In this document: positions 52,253 through 61,778 of the stretch, in pieces
Layout of the letters: the number at the start of each line of letters is the position of its first letter
Position numbering within the stretch: the first letter of the stretch is position 1
Program-made: the position numbers and the translations under genes
Assembly: GCF_008180415.1 (NCBI RefSeq)
Contig: NZ_VTEI01000003.1
Location: 681-64,680, forward strand
Direction: 5' to 3'
Origin: Rossellomorea vietnamensis
Lineage (GTDB): Bacteria > Bacillota > Bacilli > Bacillales > Bacillaceae_B
Length of the DNA: 64,000 bases
Notes under the pieces: model-generated
What the model was told of the DNA's origin: nothing
The model's database searches: none
What the model saw: the letters and a program-made list of their open reading frames with translations, nothing else

Positions 52253-54196
52253 TTATCTAGTATCACTGCTAACTTGTTCAGCTGCCTTAGATTCATCAGG
52301 GATATAATTGTAGTCTGCTCTATTAACAGGAGTAAAACCTTCAGGGGTGTAGAAGCGTAAAAGATCACCTTCCACAACCCTGTCGGAATAGTCCAAAGTC
52401 TTCTGGGCAGTTTCACGAAGTTTTTCAGCTGAATTAGTTCCTTCAATTTCTTCACCTGTAACAGAGTCATAATATTTACCGTCAGTGTAGGTGATTTCCG
52501 AACTTACAAAATCGCCATTTCTGAACGGCACCAGTTGTTTATGATCTTCTGATAACAAATCTGTTCCAAACTGAAGGTATGGTTTTGTTTCGATACCCAA
52601 TATATGCATGAGAGTAGGAAGCAGATCAACTTGTCCGCCATACTGATGCATTTTGCCTCCTTCTATCCCCGGCACATGTATCAATAAAGGAACGCGCTGC
52701 AATCCGGCACTTTCATACGGAGTGATTTCTTTATTTAATACTTCTGCCATTGCCTTATTATGGTTCTCTGATATTCCATAATGATCACCATACATAACGA
52801 CAACAGTGTTCTCATACAGTCCCGATTCTTTTAAGTAGGCAAAGAATTCTTCAATGGCTTCATCTGCATATCGTGCAGTCTGGAAGTAATTGTCTACAGA
52901 TGCATCACCTGTCGTATGCGGGTCAATCGTTGTTTTTGCTTGATCCATTTTATAAGGAAAATGATGTGAAACAGTCAGGAACTTTGTATAAAATGGCTGC
53001 GGCAAGGATTCAAGTAAAGGCTTAGATTGGTCAAAAAACGGCTTATCCATCAACCCATATTCCGCGAGCTCATCTTCTTCAAGTTCATAGTAGCTTGCGT
53101 CATAGAATCTATCAAAACCAAATGATTTATAAATCTCGTTTCGATTCCAAAACGTTCCATTGTTTCCATGGAACACTGCTGAAGTATAACCTTTTTGATC
53201 TAAAATGGCAGGAGCGGCTTGATACGTATTCATTCCTTTTAAAGCAAAAGCTGAGCCTTGAGGCAATCCATACATGGAATTCTCTAATAGAAATTCTGCA
53301 TCAGATGTCTTCCCTTGAGCAGTCTGATGAAAGAAGTTGTCAAAATATAGAGTGTTCTCCCCTCTTGATAAAGAGTTCAAATATGGTGTCACTTCTTCCC
53401 CGTGCAGTTCATAATCAATTAAGAAATTCTGCATTGACTCAAGATGAAGGTAGATTACATTCATACCTTTTGCCGCTCCGAAATATTCCGGATTAGGTTT
53501 GGCATAATTCAAATCATTATATGCCAGTACTTCTGCAACATCATCCGAGTCAGCGAGTGCACGTTTAGATGAAATTTTAATACTCTGAACAGCATCATAG
53601 ATAGTATAGTTATACATTCCTAAATACTTAACAATATAGGTACGGTCAAAAGTCCTTGTTAATAATTGAGGGCGATCCTTCTCTGCCAACTGAATATTTA
53701 AAGAAATAACTAGAACTGCCGCAATCAGAATTGCCGCCGCATATCTGCCTTTTACTGCTGGATTTGATTGTTTCACCTTGAACTTTAACCCAATGGCAAG
53801 CAAGATAATTGTATCCACAAACAATAAGAAATCATAAGGCTTTAAAAGTGAAGTAACACTTGTGCTAACATCCCCGAAGTTATTGGTCTGCATTAAAGTT
53901 GGAATTGTAATAAAATCACTAAAGAAGCGATAATACACGACGTTTGCAAACAATAAAAAACTCAGGCCAAAGTGAAAAATAACAAGCCATAAGAATTTTC
54001 GTTTATTCGATAGCAGCGTTAACCCCAAAAATAAGAGAATGGATCCTATTGGATTTAGAAATAGGAGAAATTCCTGTAAACTATTATCCAAACCCAACTT
54101 AAATTCTATATGTTGTACTAAATATGTTTTTAACCAAAGTAAAACTACTGCCAAAAAGAAAAGGCTAAGGTAGTTGCATTTGATTTTCTTCAACAT
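52253..54196 (-). CDS. ltaS: Lipoteichoic acid synthase (LtaS family)
   Basis: 647 residues, standard length. Five membrane helices in residues 8-170, then an extracellular sulfatase-like domain that polymerises glycerol phosphate from phosphatidylglycerol. Metal and catalytic residues are in place: Glu253 in HLES, nucleophile Thr297 in TAQGKTSDAEF, then MYGDHYG near residue 470 and HHFPY near 410. The AEK stretch near residue 171 could be the signal peptidase cleavage area. Bacillus species carry several paralogues, so this may be LtaS or YfnI/YqgS. Monocistronic. Confidence 0.93.
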   Translation of the reverse strand: MLKKIKCNYLSLFFLAVVLLWLKTYLVQHIEFKLGLDNSLQEFLLFLNPIGSILLFLGLTLLSNKRKFLWLVIFHFGLSFLLFANVVYYRFFSDFITIPTLMQTNNFGDVSTSVTSLLKPYDFLLFVDTIILLAIGLKFKVKQSNPAVKGRYAAAILIAAVLVISLNIQLAEKDRPQLLTRTFDRTYIVKYLGMYNYTIYDAVQSIKISSKRALADSDDVAEVLAYNDLNYAKPNPEYFGAAKGMNVIYLHLESMQNFLIDYELHGEEVTPYLNSLSRGENTLYFDNFFHQTAQGKTSDAEFLLENSMYGLPQGSAFALKGMNTYQAAPAILDQKGYTSAVFHGNNGTFWNRNEIYKSFGFDRFYDASYYELEEDELAEYGLMDKPFFDQSKPLLESLPQPFYTKFLTVSHHFPYKMDQAKTTIDPHTTGDASVDNYFQTARYADEAIEEFFAYLKESGLYENTVVVMYGDHYGISENHNKAMAEVLNKEITPYESAGLQRVPLLIHVPGIEGGKMHQYGGQVDLLPTLMHILGIETKPYLQFGTDLLSEDHKQLVPFRNGDFVSSEITYTDGKYYDSVTGEEIEGTNSAEKLRETAQKTLDYSDRVVEGDLLRFYTPEGFTPVNRADYNYIPDESKAAEQVSSDTR

Positions 54197-55087
54197 ATCT
54201 TTTCACCTCATGTCATTTAATAATCGCAAACTAGTAATTAATTGAAACTAATCAACAATTATATAACAAACGTATGTGAAAGTAAAATCGAGTAGATTAA
54301 TATATTGATATTTCTCTTTTATAATGGCTCTTTTCGTAAACTTTGTTGCTATTTGATACTAATTCTGAAAAATAACTACCGCAACAAGGAGGAATAGGGT
54401 AATAAAAATGAAAGTGTATTTTCGCAGGAATTGTGGCTGCTTTAAACTAGGGCGGGCGGTGAGTATCCTCAGCTCGCCTGTTTTAAAAAGTGGAAGCGCC
54501 CTGGGCAGCCCCGACAGACAATGTTCCGTACCGAAATAAAAGGTGGTCTTTCCTTTTATTTCGATGCGCGTTATTTGATCCCGAAGGGCTGGGTGCTACA
54601 ACTAGACGACCGCTAGTCCCGCAGTAGATTGTACGCCTTTTGCACCAATCTTCTTACGTAAAGGGGGATAAAGGTAAATTCGTAATATAAATCAGCAATT
54701 AATCAGAAAAAAGCCAAAAGAAAAGATCTTCTTTTCCCCGATTAGAGATAAAACTCTTAGTGGTGAAAATTCCGGCTCTTGGGATTTTTTCGAAGGCAAC
54801 AAAATATGGGAAAACATCCATTAAAATAGAGGACTACATTTTACCTGTAGAAAAGCAGCATCCCTGTACATTAGAGAAGAAATGCATTGATTTAATCTGG
54901 ATAAGATATCCCTCCCCTGAGTAAGAAGCGTAACGTTTGAGTACTAATTGTAATAAAAAAAGTACTATTCAGCGTTAAGGGTATCTTAAACAATCTGATT
55001 GTCTGTATACTTCTTTATTTCAAGGCTGAATTTGGTTTTCTGTTCCTTTGCCGCCTCTCCTATTTATAAAATTTATTTCACTCTCAA
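54197..55087. other. Long gap with a repeat and no gene
   Basis: The ltaS promoter lies at the start. At 54478-54615 is a diverged copy of the palindromic unit repeated at 56501. The remainder shows no ORF with a ribosome site. Confidence 0.5.
54478..54615. repeat. Single diverged copy of the 126-bp palindromic unit
   Basis: AAGCGCCCTGGGCAGCCCCG pairs with GGGCTGGGTGCT at the far end; inner arms ACCGAAATAAAAGG and CCTTTTATTTCGATG also pair. Same plan as the tandem unit at 56501-57066 with different inner sequence. Confidence 0.7.
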
Positions 55088-55122
55088 TAAAAAACTGAAG
55101 AGGAACCTTCCCCCTTCAGTCA
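55088..55122 (-). terminator. Terminator of the staygreen-family gene
   Basis: On the minus strand CTGAAG-gggaaggttcct-CTTCAG then TTTTTTA. Confidence 0.8.
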
Positions 55123-55131
55123 GATAATTTC

Positions 55132-55590
55132 TCATTTCAGCAAATAGCGTCTTGGCGTCCCAAAATAGTGTATTCCTTGAAAATCAGGATGTACAGATTC
55201 AAAGGCAATATAAATAGGGGCATCCAGGAGCCACGGAAAATAAGAGAAAAATCCTTGATCAGCATTCACTATTGCAGCCAAGGCGAGAGGCATTTCCTTT
55301 TGAAAAATCATATACCGAACTTTAGAGAGATTCTTATCAAATTCTCCTCCGCTTATATAGACTTTCCCTGAAAGGGTATACTGCCCCATTACTCTTACCC
55401 ATTCAGCAAGTACCTCATCCCTCATGCTTGCATCCAGCTGATCCAAGTCATAATGGCAGCCTATACTCAGAAACAGCTGACCCGAATTGTCCGAGTGCGT
55501 CAAAGTATATTTTCTTGCATCAAGAGGACTGAAAACCGAAGCCGGCGGAAGATACGTCACAGATACCTTATCTGGATTGAACTCACTCAT
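55132..55590 (-). CDS. Staygreen-family protein
   Basis: 152 residues from the ATG at 55590 (MSEFNPDKVSVTYLPP), with GAGGTGG upstream; a frame 18 bases longer is rejected. The staygreen domain covers the whole protein: FSPLDARKYTLTHSD, GKVYISGGEFD, RYMIFQKEMPLALAAIVNAD and LDAPIYIAFES. In plants SGR removes magnesium from chlorophyll; some bacterial members show a similar dechelatase activity in vitro. A Bacillus has no chlorophyll, so the true substrate is unknown. Soluble, no signal peptide. It lies downstream of the secreted-protein gene at 55672 on the same strand. Confidence 0.85.
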   Translation of the reverse strand: MSEFNPDKVSVTYLPPASVFSPLDARKYTLTHSDNSGQLFLSIGCHYDLDQLDASMRDEVLAEWVRVMGQYTLSGKVYISGGEFDKNLSKVRYMIFQKEMPLALAAIVNADQGFFSYFPWLLDAPIYIAFESVHPDFQGIHYFGTPRRYLLK

Positions 55591-55671
55591 CGTAAGCCAC
55601 CTCACCATTCTTGATGTGTGTTTGCTTACAATAAAGTATGATAAAAGCCTACAAAAGGTTCTTTTTGCTCT

Positions 55672-56427
55672 CTATAACTCTTCCCATTTCATATCAGTCA
55701 AGTTCCATTGATCGTTTTCAAAGTACCAATAGGAATAAACGTTTCCAACAGCATCCGCTTGATAGGCACCGCTGATCCGCTGTACTCCTCTCAATCCTTT
55801 CCCTTCCTTGCCTTTTATTTTGACAGGTTCAAACATCGCATAAGGGATAACCATCATTTCGGTCGGTTCATTCAATTTTCCGTCCTGGAAAATTCCAAGC
55901 CTTTCATAATCTTCTTTTCGATCGCCCAAATCTACGGTGAATGATTCATTCGTATCTGAAAAAGTGATGACACCTTTATAATCATTTTCGAAATGGGCGT
56001 CAATCGAAAGAGCTGGCGGCATGCCGATATCAGTCTTTTGATCACCTGCCAATGTATACAAACTATAGTTATAGAGCCCGCCGCTTCCTCCAGTAGCAGA
56101 AGATTGCAGGAGATCCTTTACACCATCATGATTCAAATCGGGAAATACAATTTGCGGTTCATAGCCCCCTTCATAGTCAATTCTGAATTTCTTTCCATCA
56201 GCCGTTTGGATTTCGGCCCAAATCTCTTTATAAAAAAGGGCTCCTGGTTCATAAGGTTTACCCCACAGCGTTATTTCATCTTTTGCCTTATCTCCCGTAA
56301 CGTCCTTTTCATAGGTGGTGATCACTAGAACATTCGGTTGATTCTGTTCTTCTGCAAAATTACCAGCAATGGCGTGAAGCGACATGAAAAAGAAAGCAGC
56401 AAACGCAAATAACAATTCCTTTCTCAT
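55672..56427 (-). CDS. Secreted protein with FG-GAP-like segment
   Basis: 251 residues. Signal peptide at residues 1-22 (LFAFAAFFFMSLHAIA then GNFA). An FG-GAP/calcium-loop-like stretch FPDLNHDGVKDLLQSSATGG lies near residue 95; the body is beta-rich with charged surface. Similar Bacillus proteins are annotated as hypothetical secreted proteins. It sits 80 bases upstream of the staygreen gene on the same strand and could be cotranscribed. Function unknown. Confidence 0.7.
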   Translation of the reverse strand: MRKELLFAFAAFFFMSLHAIAGNFAEEQNQPNVLVITTYEKDVTGDKAKDEITLWGKPYEPGALFYKEIWAEIQTADGKKFRIDYEGGYEPQIVFPDLNHDGVKDLLQSSATGGSGGLYNYSLYTLAGDQKTDIGMPPALSIDAHFENDYKGVITFSDTNESFTVDLGDRKEDYERLGIFQDGKLNEPTEMMVIPYAMFEPVKIKGKEGKGLRGVQRISGAYQADAVGNVYSYWYFENDQWNLTDMKWEEL

Positions 56428-56500
56428 TAGTATCTCTCCTTACAATATCGTTTTTCTTATCTTCTCCAGTAAAGGAATTTATATGTAAGTCTGGAGATAA

Positions 56501-57066
56501 GAACAAAAGCGTAAGCGCCTTGGTCAGCCCCGACAGGCAAATGTTCTCTAGAGAAAAAAAGGCGGGTTTTCCTTTTATTCTCTAGAGGTTATTTGACCCC
56601 GAGGGGCTAGGCGCTGAAGCTGGACGGAACAAAAGCGTAAGCGCCTTGGTCAGCCCCGACAGGCAAATGTTCTCTAGAGAAAAAAAGGCGGGTTTTCCTT
56701 TTATTCTCTAGAGGTTATTTGACCCCGAAGGGCTAGGCGCTGAAGCTGGACGGAACAAAAGCGTAAGCGCCTTGGTCAGCCCCGACAGGCAAATGTTCTC
56801 TAGAGAAAAAAAGGCGGGTTTTCCTTTTATTCTCTAGGGGTTATTTGACCCCGAGGGGCTAGGCGCTGAAGCTGGACGGAACAAAAGCGTAAGCGCCTTG
56901 GTCAGCCCCGACAGGCAAATGTTCTCTAGAGAAAAAAAGGCGGGTTTTCCTTTTATTCTCTAGGGGTTATTTGACCCCGAGGGGCTAGGCGCTGAAGCTG
57001 GACGGAACAAAAGCGTAAGCGCCTTGGTCAGCCCCGACAGGCAAATGTTCTCTAGAGAAAAAAAGA
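56501..57066. repeat. 126-bp palindromic unit in tandem, 4.5 copies
   Basis: Units start at 56501, 56627, 56753, 56879 and 57005, each exactly 126 bases apart; the last is cut at about 57066 by the MITE-like element. Copies differ at only a few bases (GAGG or GGGG after CTCTA, GAGG or GAAG in the far arm). Each unit is an imperfect palindrome: AGCGCCT and TCAGCCCCGA pair with GGGGCTAGGCGCT; the inner CTCTAGAG arms also pair. Single copies of this kind of unit are common between Bacillus genes (from memory); tandem copies are not. No ORF. Confidence 0.9.
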
Positions 57067-57072
57067 CCACCC

Positions 57073-57713
57073 GCATGCCGAGGGCACTGAAAAAGTCCAA
57101 CAATTAGTTTAAAGGCAGAATCGCTCACTTCCAAGAGCGATTCTGCCTTTTTCATAAAAGCTTTATGAAAGAGTGCTGGTTTTTTGTTGAGGAGGCCTAC
57201 TCTGCTTGGTTGGGTGAATAATGTAATGGGCTTTAGAGAGAGATCGTCCAGTCATTCCCTTAATTGGGTACTCAGCCGGAAATAAGAGAACTTTTTTCCC
57301 TTATCTGCAATTTCAAGCTTATTAAGGTGAAAATAGAGGAACTTTTTTCCCTTATATGATAAAAAGCACAATTTTTCTAGCGTATTAAGCTAATTAAGGG
57401 AAATTTATTCCCCTATTTTAGCTTTTCTTAGAGTTTTGTAAGAAATAAGGGAATCTCTTTCCTCTATTTACTATCCAAAACACTGAACTACATAGTTAAG
57501 CAACACCGGTCACTAGCTTTAATTAGCACCCTTCTATCCTTCCAGCGGTGGCAGGCAACTAAAAAAACACCAAAGGTTTCTAACGCTGATGCAGGATAGA
57601 GAGCAAGAAAAAAGTCAACCTTTCTTCCTCTTTAAGGAAGGATAGTTGACTTTATCTGAGGTTAAAGCAAGTAGACTATAAAATTCGGTAGATTTTCAGT
57701 GCCCTCCGAATGC
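57073..57713 (+). mobile_element. MITE-like element, copy 2
   Basis: 641 bp with good inverted ends: GCATGCCGAGGGCACTGAAA at the left and, reversed, GCATTCGGAGGGCACTGAAA at the right (two mismatches in 20). Inside are a GGCAGAATCG hairpin (57113-57150), four spaced palindromes (57280-57475), and a GTCAACTATCC-type hairpin near 57630. It has no transposase. It truncates the fifth 126-bp unit, so it came after the tandem array. A second copy in reverse orientation is at 50383-50999. Confidence 0.75.
57280..57475. repeat. Row of four spaced palindromes
   Basis: AATAAGAGAACTTTTTTCCC, ATAGAGGAACTTTTTTCCCT, TAAGGGAAATTTATTCCCCT and AATAAGGGAATCTCTTTCCT, about 55-60 bases apart, each an imperfect AAGGGGAA/TTCCCCTT palindrome. 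The same kind of row is in the other element copy. Confidence 0.65.
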
Positions 57714-57736
57714 CTAAGGTTTTTCAATACTATAGA

Positions 57737-57770
57737 AAAAACGGATGACCACCTGCTGGTCATCCGTTGA
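57737..57770 (-). terminator. Terminator of the alanine symporter pseudogene
   Basis: On the minus strand ACGGATGACCA-gcagg-TGGTCATCCGT then TTTTTC. Confidence 0.9.
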
Positions 57771-57772
57771 TA

Positions 57773-59225
57773 TTATCCTTGTCTTTTTTTCATTTCTTCT
57801 TCTGGCATTGTATCCCAGCATTCGATATTTTCAAGGCCTGGAATCGAGTCAGAATAAAATACGGGATCTTTTCCTTCTTTCTTTTGAAGGCGATAATCCT
57901 TCAAGGCTGCTGCTGCTATTTTCGCCAGCAGTGTGATGGCTACCAAGTTAATGATGGCCATGAGCCCCATGGATAGATCCGCCAGCCCCCATACGACCTC
58001 AAGTTCCACCGTCGCACCAAATACAACCATACCAAGTACAGCAAGACGATAGAGAAATAGAGAGACAGGGCTGTATTTAATAAAGTCAATATTGGTTTCC
58101 CCGTAATAATAGTTTCCGATTATGGAACTGAAGGCAAACAAGAAAATCGCCGTGGCAACAAAAGCTCCTGCCCAGTCTCCCACGTGATAAGTCAACGCTG
58201 CCTGTGTCAAACTGATCCCGTCAAGTCCGCCTGTGTACTCGTTGGATAAAATTATGATAAAAGCTGTAGAAGTACAAATGATCAATGTATCTGTAAACAC
58301 GCCTAGTGTCTGAATCAACCCCTGCTTTGCCGGATGGGTGACTGCAGCAGTTGCAGCAGCATTCGGTGCACTACCCATACCCGCTTCATTGGAGAACAAG
58401 CCCCTCTTGATTCCCATCATCAGCGGCAGCCCCTACACCTCCGCTGACGACTTCTCTCAAGCCGAATGCACTTTCAAAGATAAGAATAAACATATCCGGG
58501 AGGACAGTTATGTTCCGGACTAAAATATATAAAGCCAGGAGTATATACAATATCGCCAATACGGGGACTAGTATCTGAGTTACATGGGCGATACGCTTAA
58601 TTCCACCAAAAATAACAACTGCTGTTAAACCTGCCAGAATCAATCCGATTGTCAGCCGGTTCAGCCCATAGGACTCATTTACCGCTATTGAAATCGTATT
58701 CGATTGCACAGAATTGAACACCAGTCCGAAACTGAAAGTGATGACTATGGCAAAGATAATGCCCATCCATCTGGCATTCAGGCCTTTCTCCATATAGTAA
58801 GCCGGACCGCCGCGGAATTCATCTTTATCCTTAACCTTATAAATCTGCGCAAGTGTACTTTCCACAAATGATGTTGCACCGCCTAATAAAGCAATGAGCC
58901 ACATCCAAAATACGGCTCCAGGTCCTCCACCGGCTATGGCAGTAGCCACTCCCGCAAGATTCCCGGTCCCTACACGGGAAGCAGTTGACACGGTAAAGGC
59001 CTGGAAGGAGGAGATTCCTCTTTTTCCGTCTGCTGAAATCATCGCTTTATCAGTAAGAAGCTTGAACATTTCACCGATATAGCGGAATTGAACCCACTTT
59101 AACCTGATTGAAAAGTAAATGCCAAGTGCTATCAGTGCCGCAATGAGTATATACGTCCAAATAAACGTATTCAGTGAGCCTGTTATAGCAGTAAAGTAGT
59201 CCATAAAATTTTTATCTGTCTCCAT
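57773..59225 (-). pseudogene. Sodium:alanine symporter (AgcS/AlsT family) with one frameshift
   Basis: The two ORFs (58386-59225 and 57773-58420) together give a complete carrier of about 480 residues with some ten membrane helices. N-part: GTGNLAGVATAIAGGGPGAVFWMW and YYMEKGLNARWMG. C-part: KRGLFSNEAGMGSAPNAAATAAVTHP and GETNIDFI. At the join the first frame reads GGVGAAADDGN while the second starts MMGIKRGLF; one extra base in the GC-rich run near 58417-58430 separates them. Start ATG has GGAGGA upstream. It would cotransport alanine or glycine with sodium. Either a recent pseudogene or a sequence error. Confidence 0.85.
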
Positions 59226-59307
59226 CGAAATTCCTCCTGCGAGTTACTTTGAAGCAAAAACATACCTTGGTATTACCCTAGTATCTTGATTGCAAAACCG
59301 AAAAAAT

Positions 59308-59341
59308 AAGAAGCAGACACTCTATCTGTGTCTGCTTCCAT
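59308..59341 (-). terminator. Terminator of the parE-parC operon
   Basis: On the minus strand GAAGCAGACAC-agataga-GTGTCTGCTTC then TTATTTTTTC, 8 bases past the parC stop. Confidence 0.92.
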
Positions 59342-59348
59342 TATTCAT

Positions 59349-61778
59349 TTATAAAGTTGGCCGCGGTTCACGCCATATTTTGACTACAGACCCGCTTTCT
59401 CCCTGATCTAATACAAATGAGCCGTTAGAATAACGGTCATTGTTTCTGAAAGTGGCAGCTTGGATTGTTTCCACATGTCCTTTGCTCGTTTCAAGAGAAA
59501 CTGCATCTATTTCTTCCACAACTTCCATTCCAGCCAAACGATGCGGATTGGCTTTCAATTCGCGCAGCATAACGAGACCGCGTTTCGCTCTAGAAGTTTT
59601 TTCAAACTCTGCAAGCTTCATCTTTTTCACAGCACCTCGCTGCGTGGCTATCAAAATCGATTGGGAAGCAGGCGTTGTGATGGTCTTTCCACCAACCACG
59701 AAGTCTCCGTCTTTTAGATTAACTCCTTTGACTCCCGCTGCTCTCGGTCCCACAACACTGACTTCTTCCTCGCTGAACCATAGGCCTAACCCAAAGTGAG
59801 TGGCAAGGAATAAGTCCTGGCTTCCATCCGTCAAATGAACATCAATCAATTCGTCATCCTTTTTCAGATTGAGAGCTACCAGTGCCCTGGAATACCGCTG
59901 AGCTTTATACTGGCTTAACAGCGATTTCTTGGCCATGCCATTCTTTGTAATGAACAAGAGATATCGATTCTCATCGAATTCTTTAATCGGCATGGCACTG
60001 ATGAGATTTTCATCCTTATCAATTGAAATAACGTTTGCCACATGCTGGCCGAGATCCTTCCAGCGGATATCCGGCAGTTCATGAACCGGGCAATACAGAT
60101 AACTGCCTTTGTCCGTGAATAGTAACAGGACATCGGTTGTATTCATCTCCTGTTGTATAAGGACCCTGTCCGTTTCTTTCATAGCGAGGTCCTGCCCGTT
60201 GGACGCTGCGAATGACCGGAGGCTCGTCCTCTTGATATAACCATCTTTCGTTACAGTCACCATTACATCTTCATTGGCAATCATGACTTCGAGGTTCACC
60301 TTGATTTCTTCGATTTCCGCTTCTATGACAGAGCGTCTTTCGTCGGCAAACTGCTTCTTGATTGCTCTCATCTCTTTTTTGATGACACTTAACAACTTGC
60401 TTTCACTTTCCAGAATCGCTGTAAGCTCACTAATAAGGTTCGCCAGCTCTTCCGCTTCCTTTTTAAGAGCCGTAATATCCGTGTTTGTCAGTCGATATAA
60501 CTGCAAGGATACAATGGCTTCAGCTTGTGCTTCTGAAAAATCGAACTTGGCAATCAAATTGTTTTTGGCATCACGTTTATCTTTAGAGGCACGGATGGCA
60601 GCGATCACTTCATCAAGTATCGATAAGGCTTTCATCAAGCCTTCTACAATATGCTGTCTTTCCTGTGCTTTTTTTAAGTCATATTTAGATCTGTTCGTGA
60701 CGACTTCTTTTTGATGTTCGATATATGCGTCCAGCAGCTGGCGCAGTCCCATAAGTTGAGGACGGCGGTTGTGGATGGCAACCATATTGAAATTGTAGGC
60801 GACCTGCAGGTCAGTATTTTTATAAAGGAACATCAGGACACCGTCTGCATCGGCCTCTTTCTTCAGCTCGATGACGATGCGCAGGCCGGTGCGGTCCGTT
60901 TCATCCCTTACTTCGGCAATACCCTCGACTTTTCTGTCAAGACGATACTCATCCATTTTCTTGACCAGGTTGGCTTTATTGACTTCATATGGAATTTCAG
61001 TAATGACAATCTGCTGCTTTCCTCCGCGGACCGCTTCCACTTCCGTCTTTCCTCGAACAACAATCTTCCCTTTTCCTGTTTCATATGCCTTCTTAATTCC
61101 TTCAACACCTTGTATAGTACCACCAGTTGGGAAGTCAGGCCCTTTAATGACGGTCATCAAATCATCAACGGATGATTCCGGCTTGTCCATGCGCATAATG
61201 ACCGCATCAATGACTTCTGACAAGTGATGAGGTGGAATGTCTGTTGCATATCCGGCGGAAATTCCGGTCGACCCATTTACCAGCAAACTTGGGAAACGCG
61301 CAGGCAAGACGGTCGGTTCTTTTGAAGTATCATCAAAATTCGGTACAAAATCCACCGTATTCTTTTCTATATCGCGCAGAAGCTCTGTAGAGATAGCTGA
61401 TAATCGTGCTTCTGTATAACGCATAGCAGCAGGAGGGTCGCCATCGACACTTCCGTTGTTTCCATGCATTTCAACGAGCAATTTTCTGAGCTTCCATTCC
61501 TGGCTCATGCGGACCATAGCATCGTAAACGGATGTATCACCATGGGGATGATAATTACCGATTACGTTTCCGACGGTCTTGGCTGATTTCCTGAAGCCTT
61601 TTTCATGTGTATTCCCTTCAAAATGCATAGCGTAGAGAATCCGGCGCTGTACAGGCTTCAAGCCATCACGGGCATCCGGTAATGCGCGTTCTTGAATGAT
61701 ATATTTGCTGTATCGGCCAAACCGGTCACCTATCACATCTTCAAGGGGCAGGTCCTGGTATCGTTCTTGAGTTGTCAT
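59349..61778 (-). CDS. parC: DNA topoisomerase IV subunit A (ParC/GrlA)
   Basis: 809 residues, standard length. Cleaves and rejoins DNA to separate daughter chromosomes, together with ParE. The active-site region is near residues 75-125 (NYHPHGDTSVYDAMVRMSQEW, then AAMRYTEARLS with the catalytic Tyr at about 122). The quinolone-determining segment reads GDTSVYDAM, keeping the usual Ser and an Asp in the second position. C-terminal beta-pinwheel from about residue 495. Its ATG overlaps the parE stop by 4 bases. ParC rather than GyrA is shown by the parE partner and a GrlA-like C-terminus without a GyrA box. Confidence 0.97.
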   Translation of the reverse strand: MTTQERYQDLPLEDVIGDRFGRYSKYIIQERALPDARDGLKPVQRRILYAMHFEGNTHEKGFRKSAKTVGNVIGNYHPHGDTSVYDAMVRMSQEWKLRKLLVEMHGNNGSVDGDPPAAMRYTEARLSAISTELLRDIEKNTVDFVPNFDDTSKEPTVLPARFPSLLVNGSTGISAGYATDIPPHHLSEVIDAVIMRMDKPESSVDDLMTVIKGPDFPTGGTIQGVEGIKKAYETGKGKIVVRGKTEVEAVRGGKQQIVITEIPYEVNKANLVKKMDEYRLDRKVEGIAEVRDETDRTGLRIVIELKKEADADGVLMFLYKNTDLQVAYNFNMVAIHNRRPQLMGLRQLLDAYIEHQKEVVTNRSKYDLKKAQERQHIVEGLMKALSILDEVIAAIRASKDKRDAKNNLIAKFDFSEAQAEAIVSLQLYRLTNTDITALKKEAEELANLISELTAILESESKLLSVIKKEMRAIKKQFADERRSVIEAEIEEIKVNLEVMIANEDVMVTVTKDGYIKRTSLRSFAASNGQDLAMKETDRVLIQQEMNTTDVLLLFTDKGSYLYCPVHELPDIRWKDLGQHVANVISIDKDENLISAMPIKEFDENRYLLFITKNGMAKKSLLSQYKAQRYSRALVALNLKKDDELIDVHLTDGSQDLFLATHFGLGLWFSEEEVSVVGPRAAGVKGVNLKDGDFVVGGKTITTPASQSILIATQRGAVKKMKLAEFEKTSRAKRGLVMLRELKANPHRLAGMEVVEEIDAVSLETSKGHVETIQAATFRNNDRYSNGSFVLDQGESGSVVKIWREPRPTL

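Noticed and set aside
56501..57066. CRISPR array
   Set aside because: The units are 126-bp head-to-tail copies without variable spacers, and no cas gene is present.
59226..59348. Glycine riboswitch or other leader before the alanine symporter
   Set aside because: Only a ribosome site and the parC terminator fit in the space; no paired leader structure was found.
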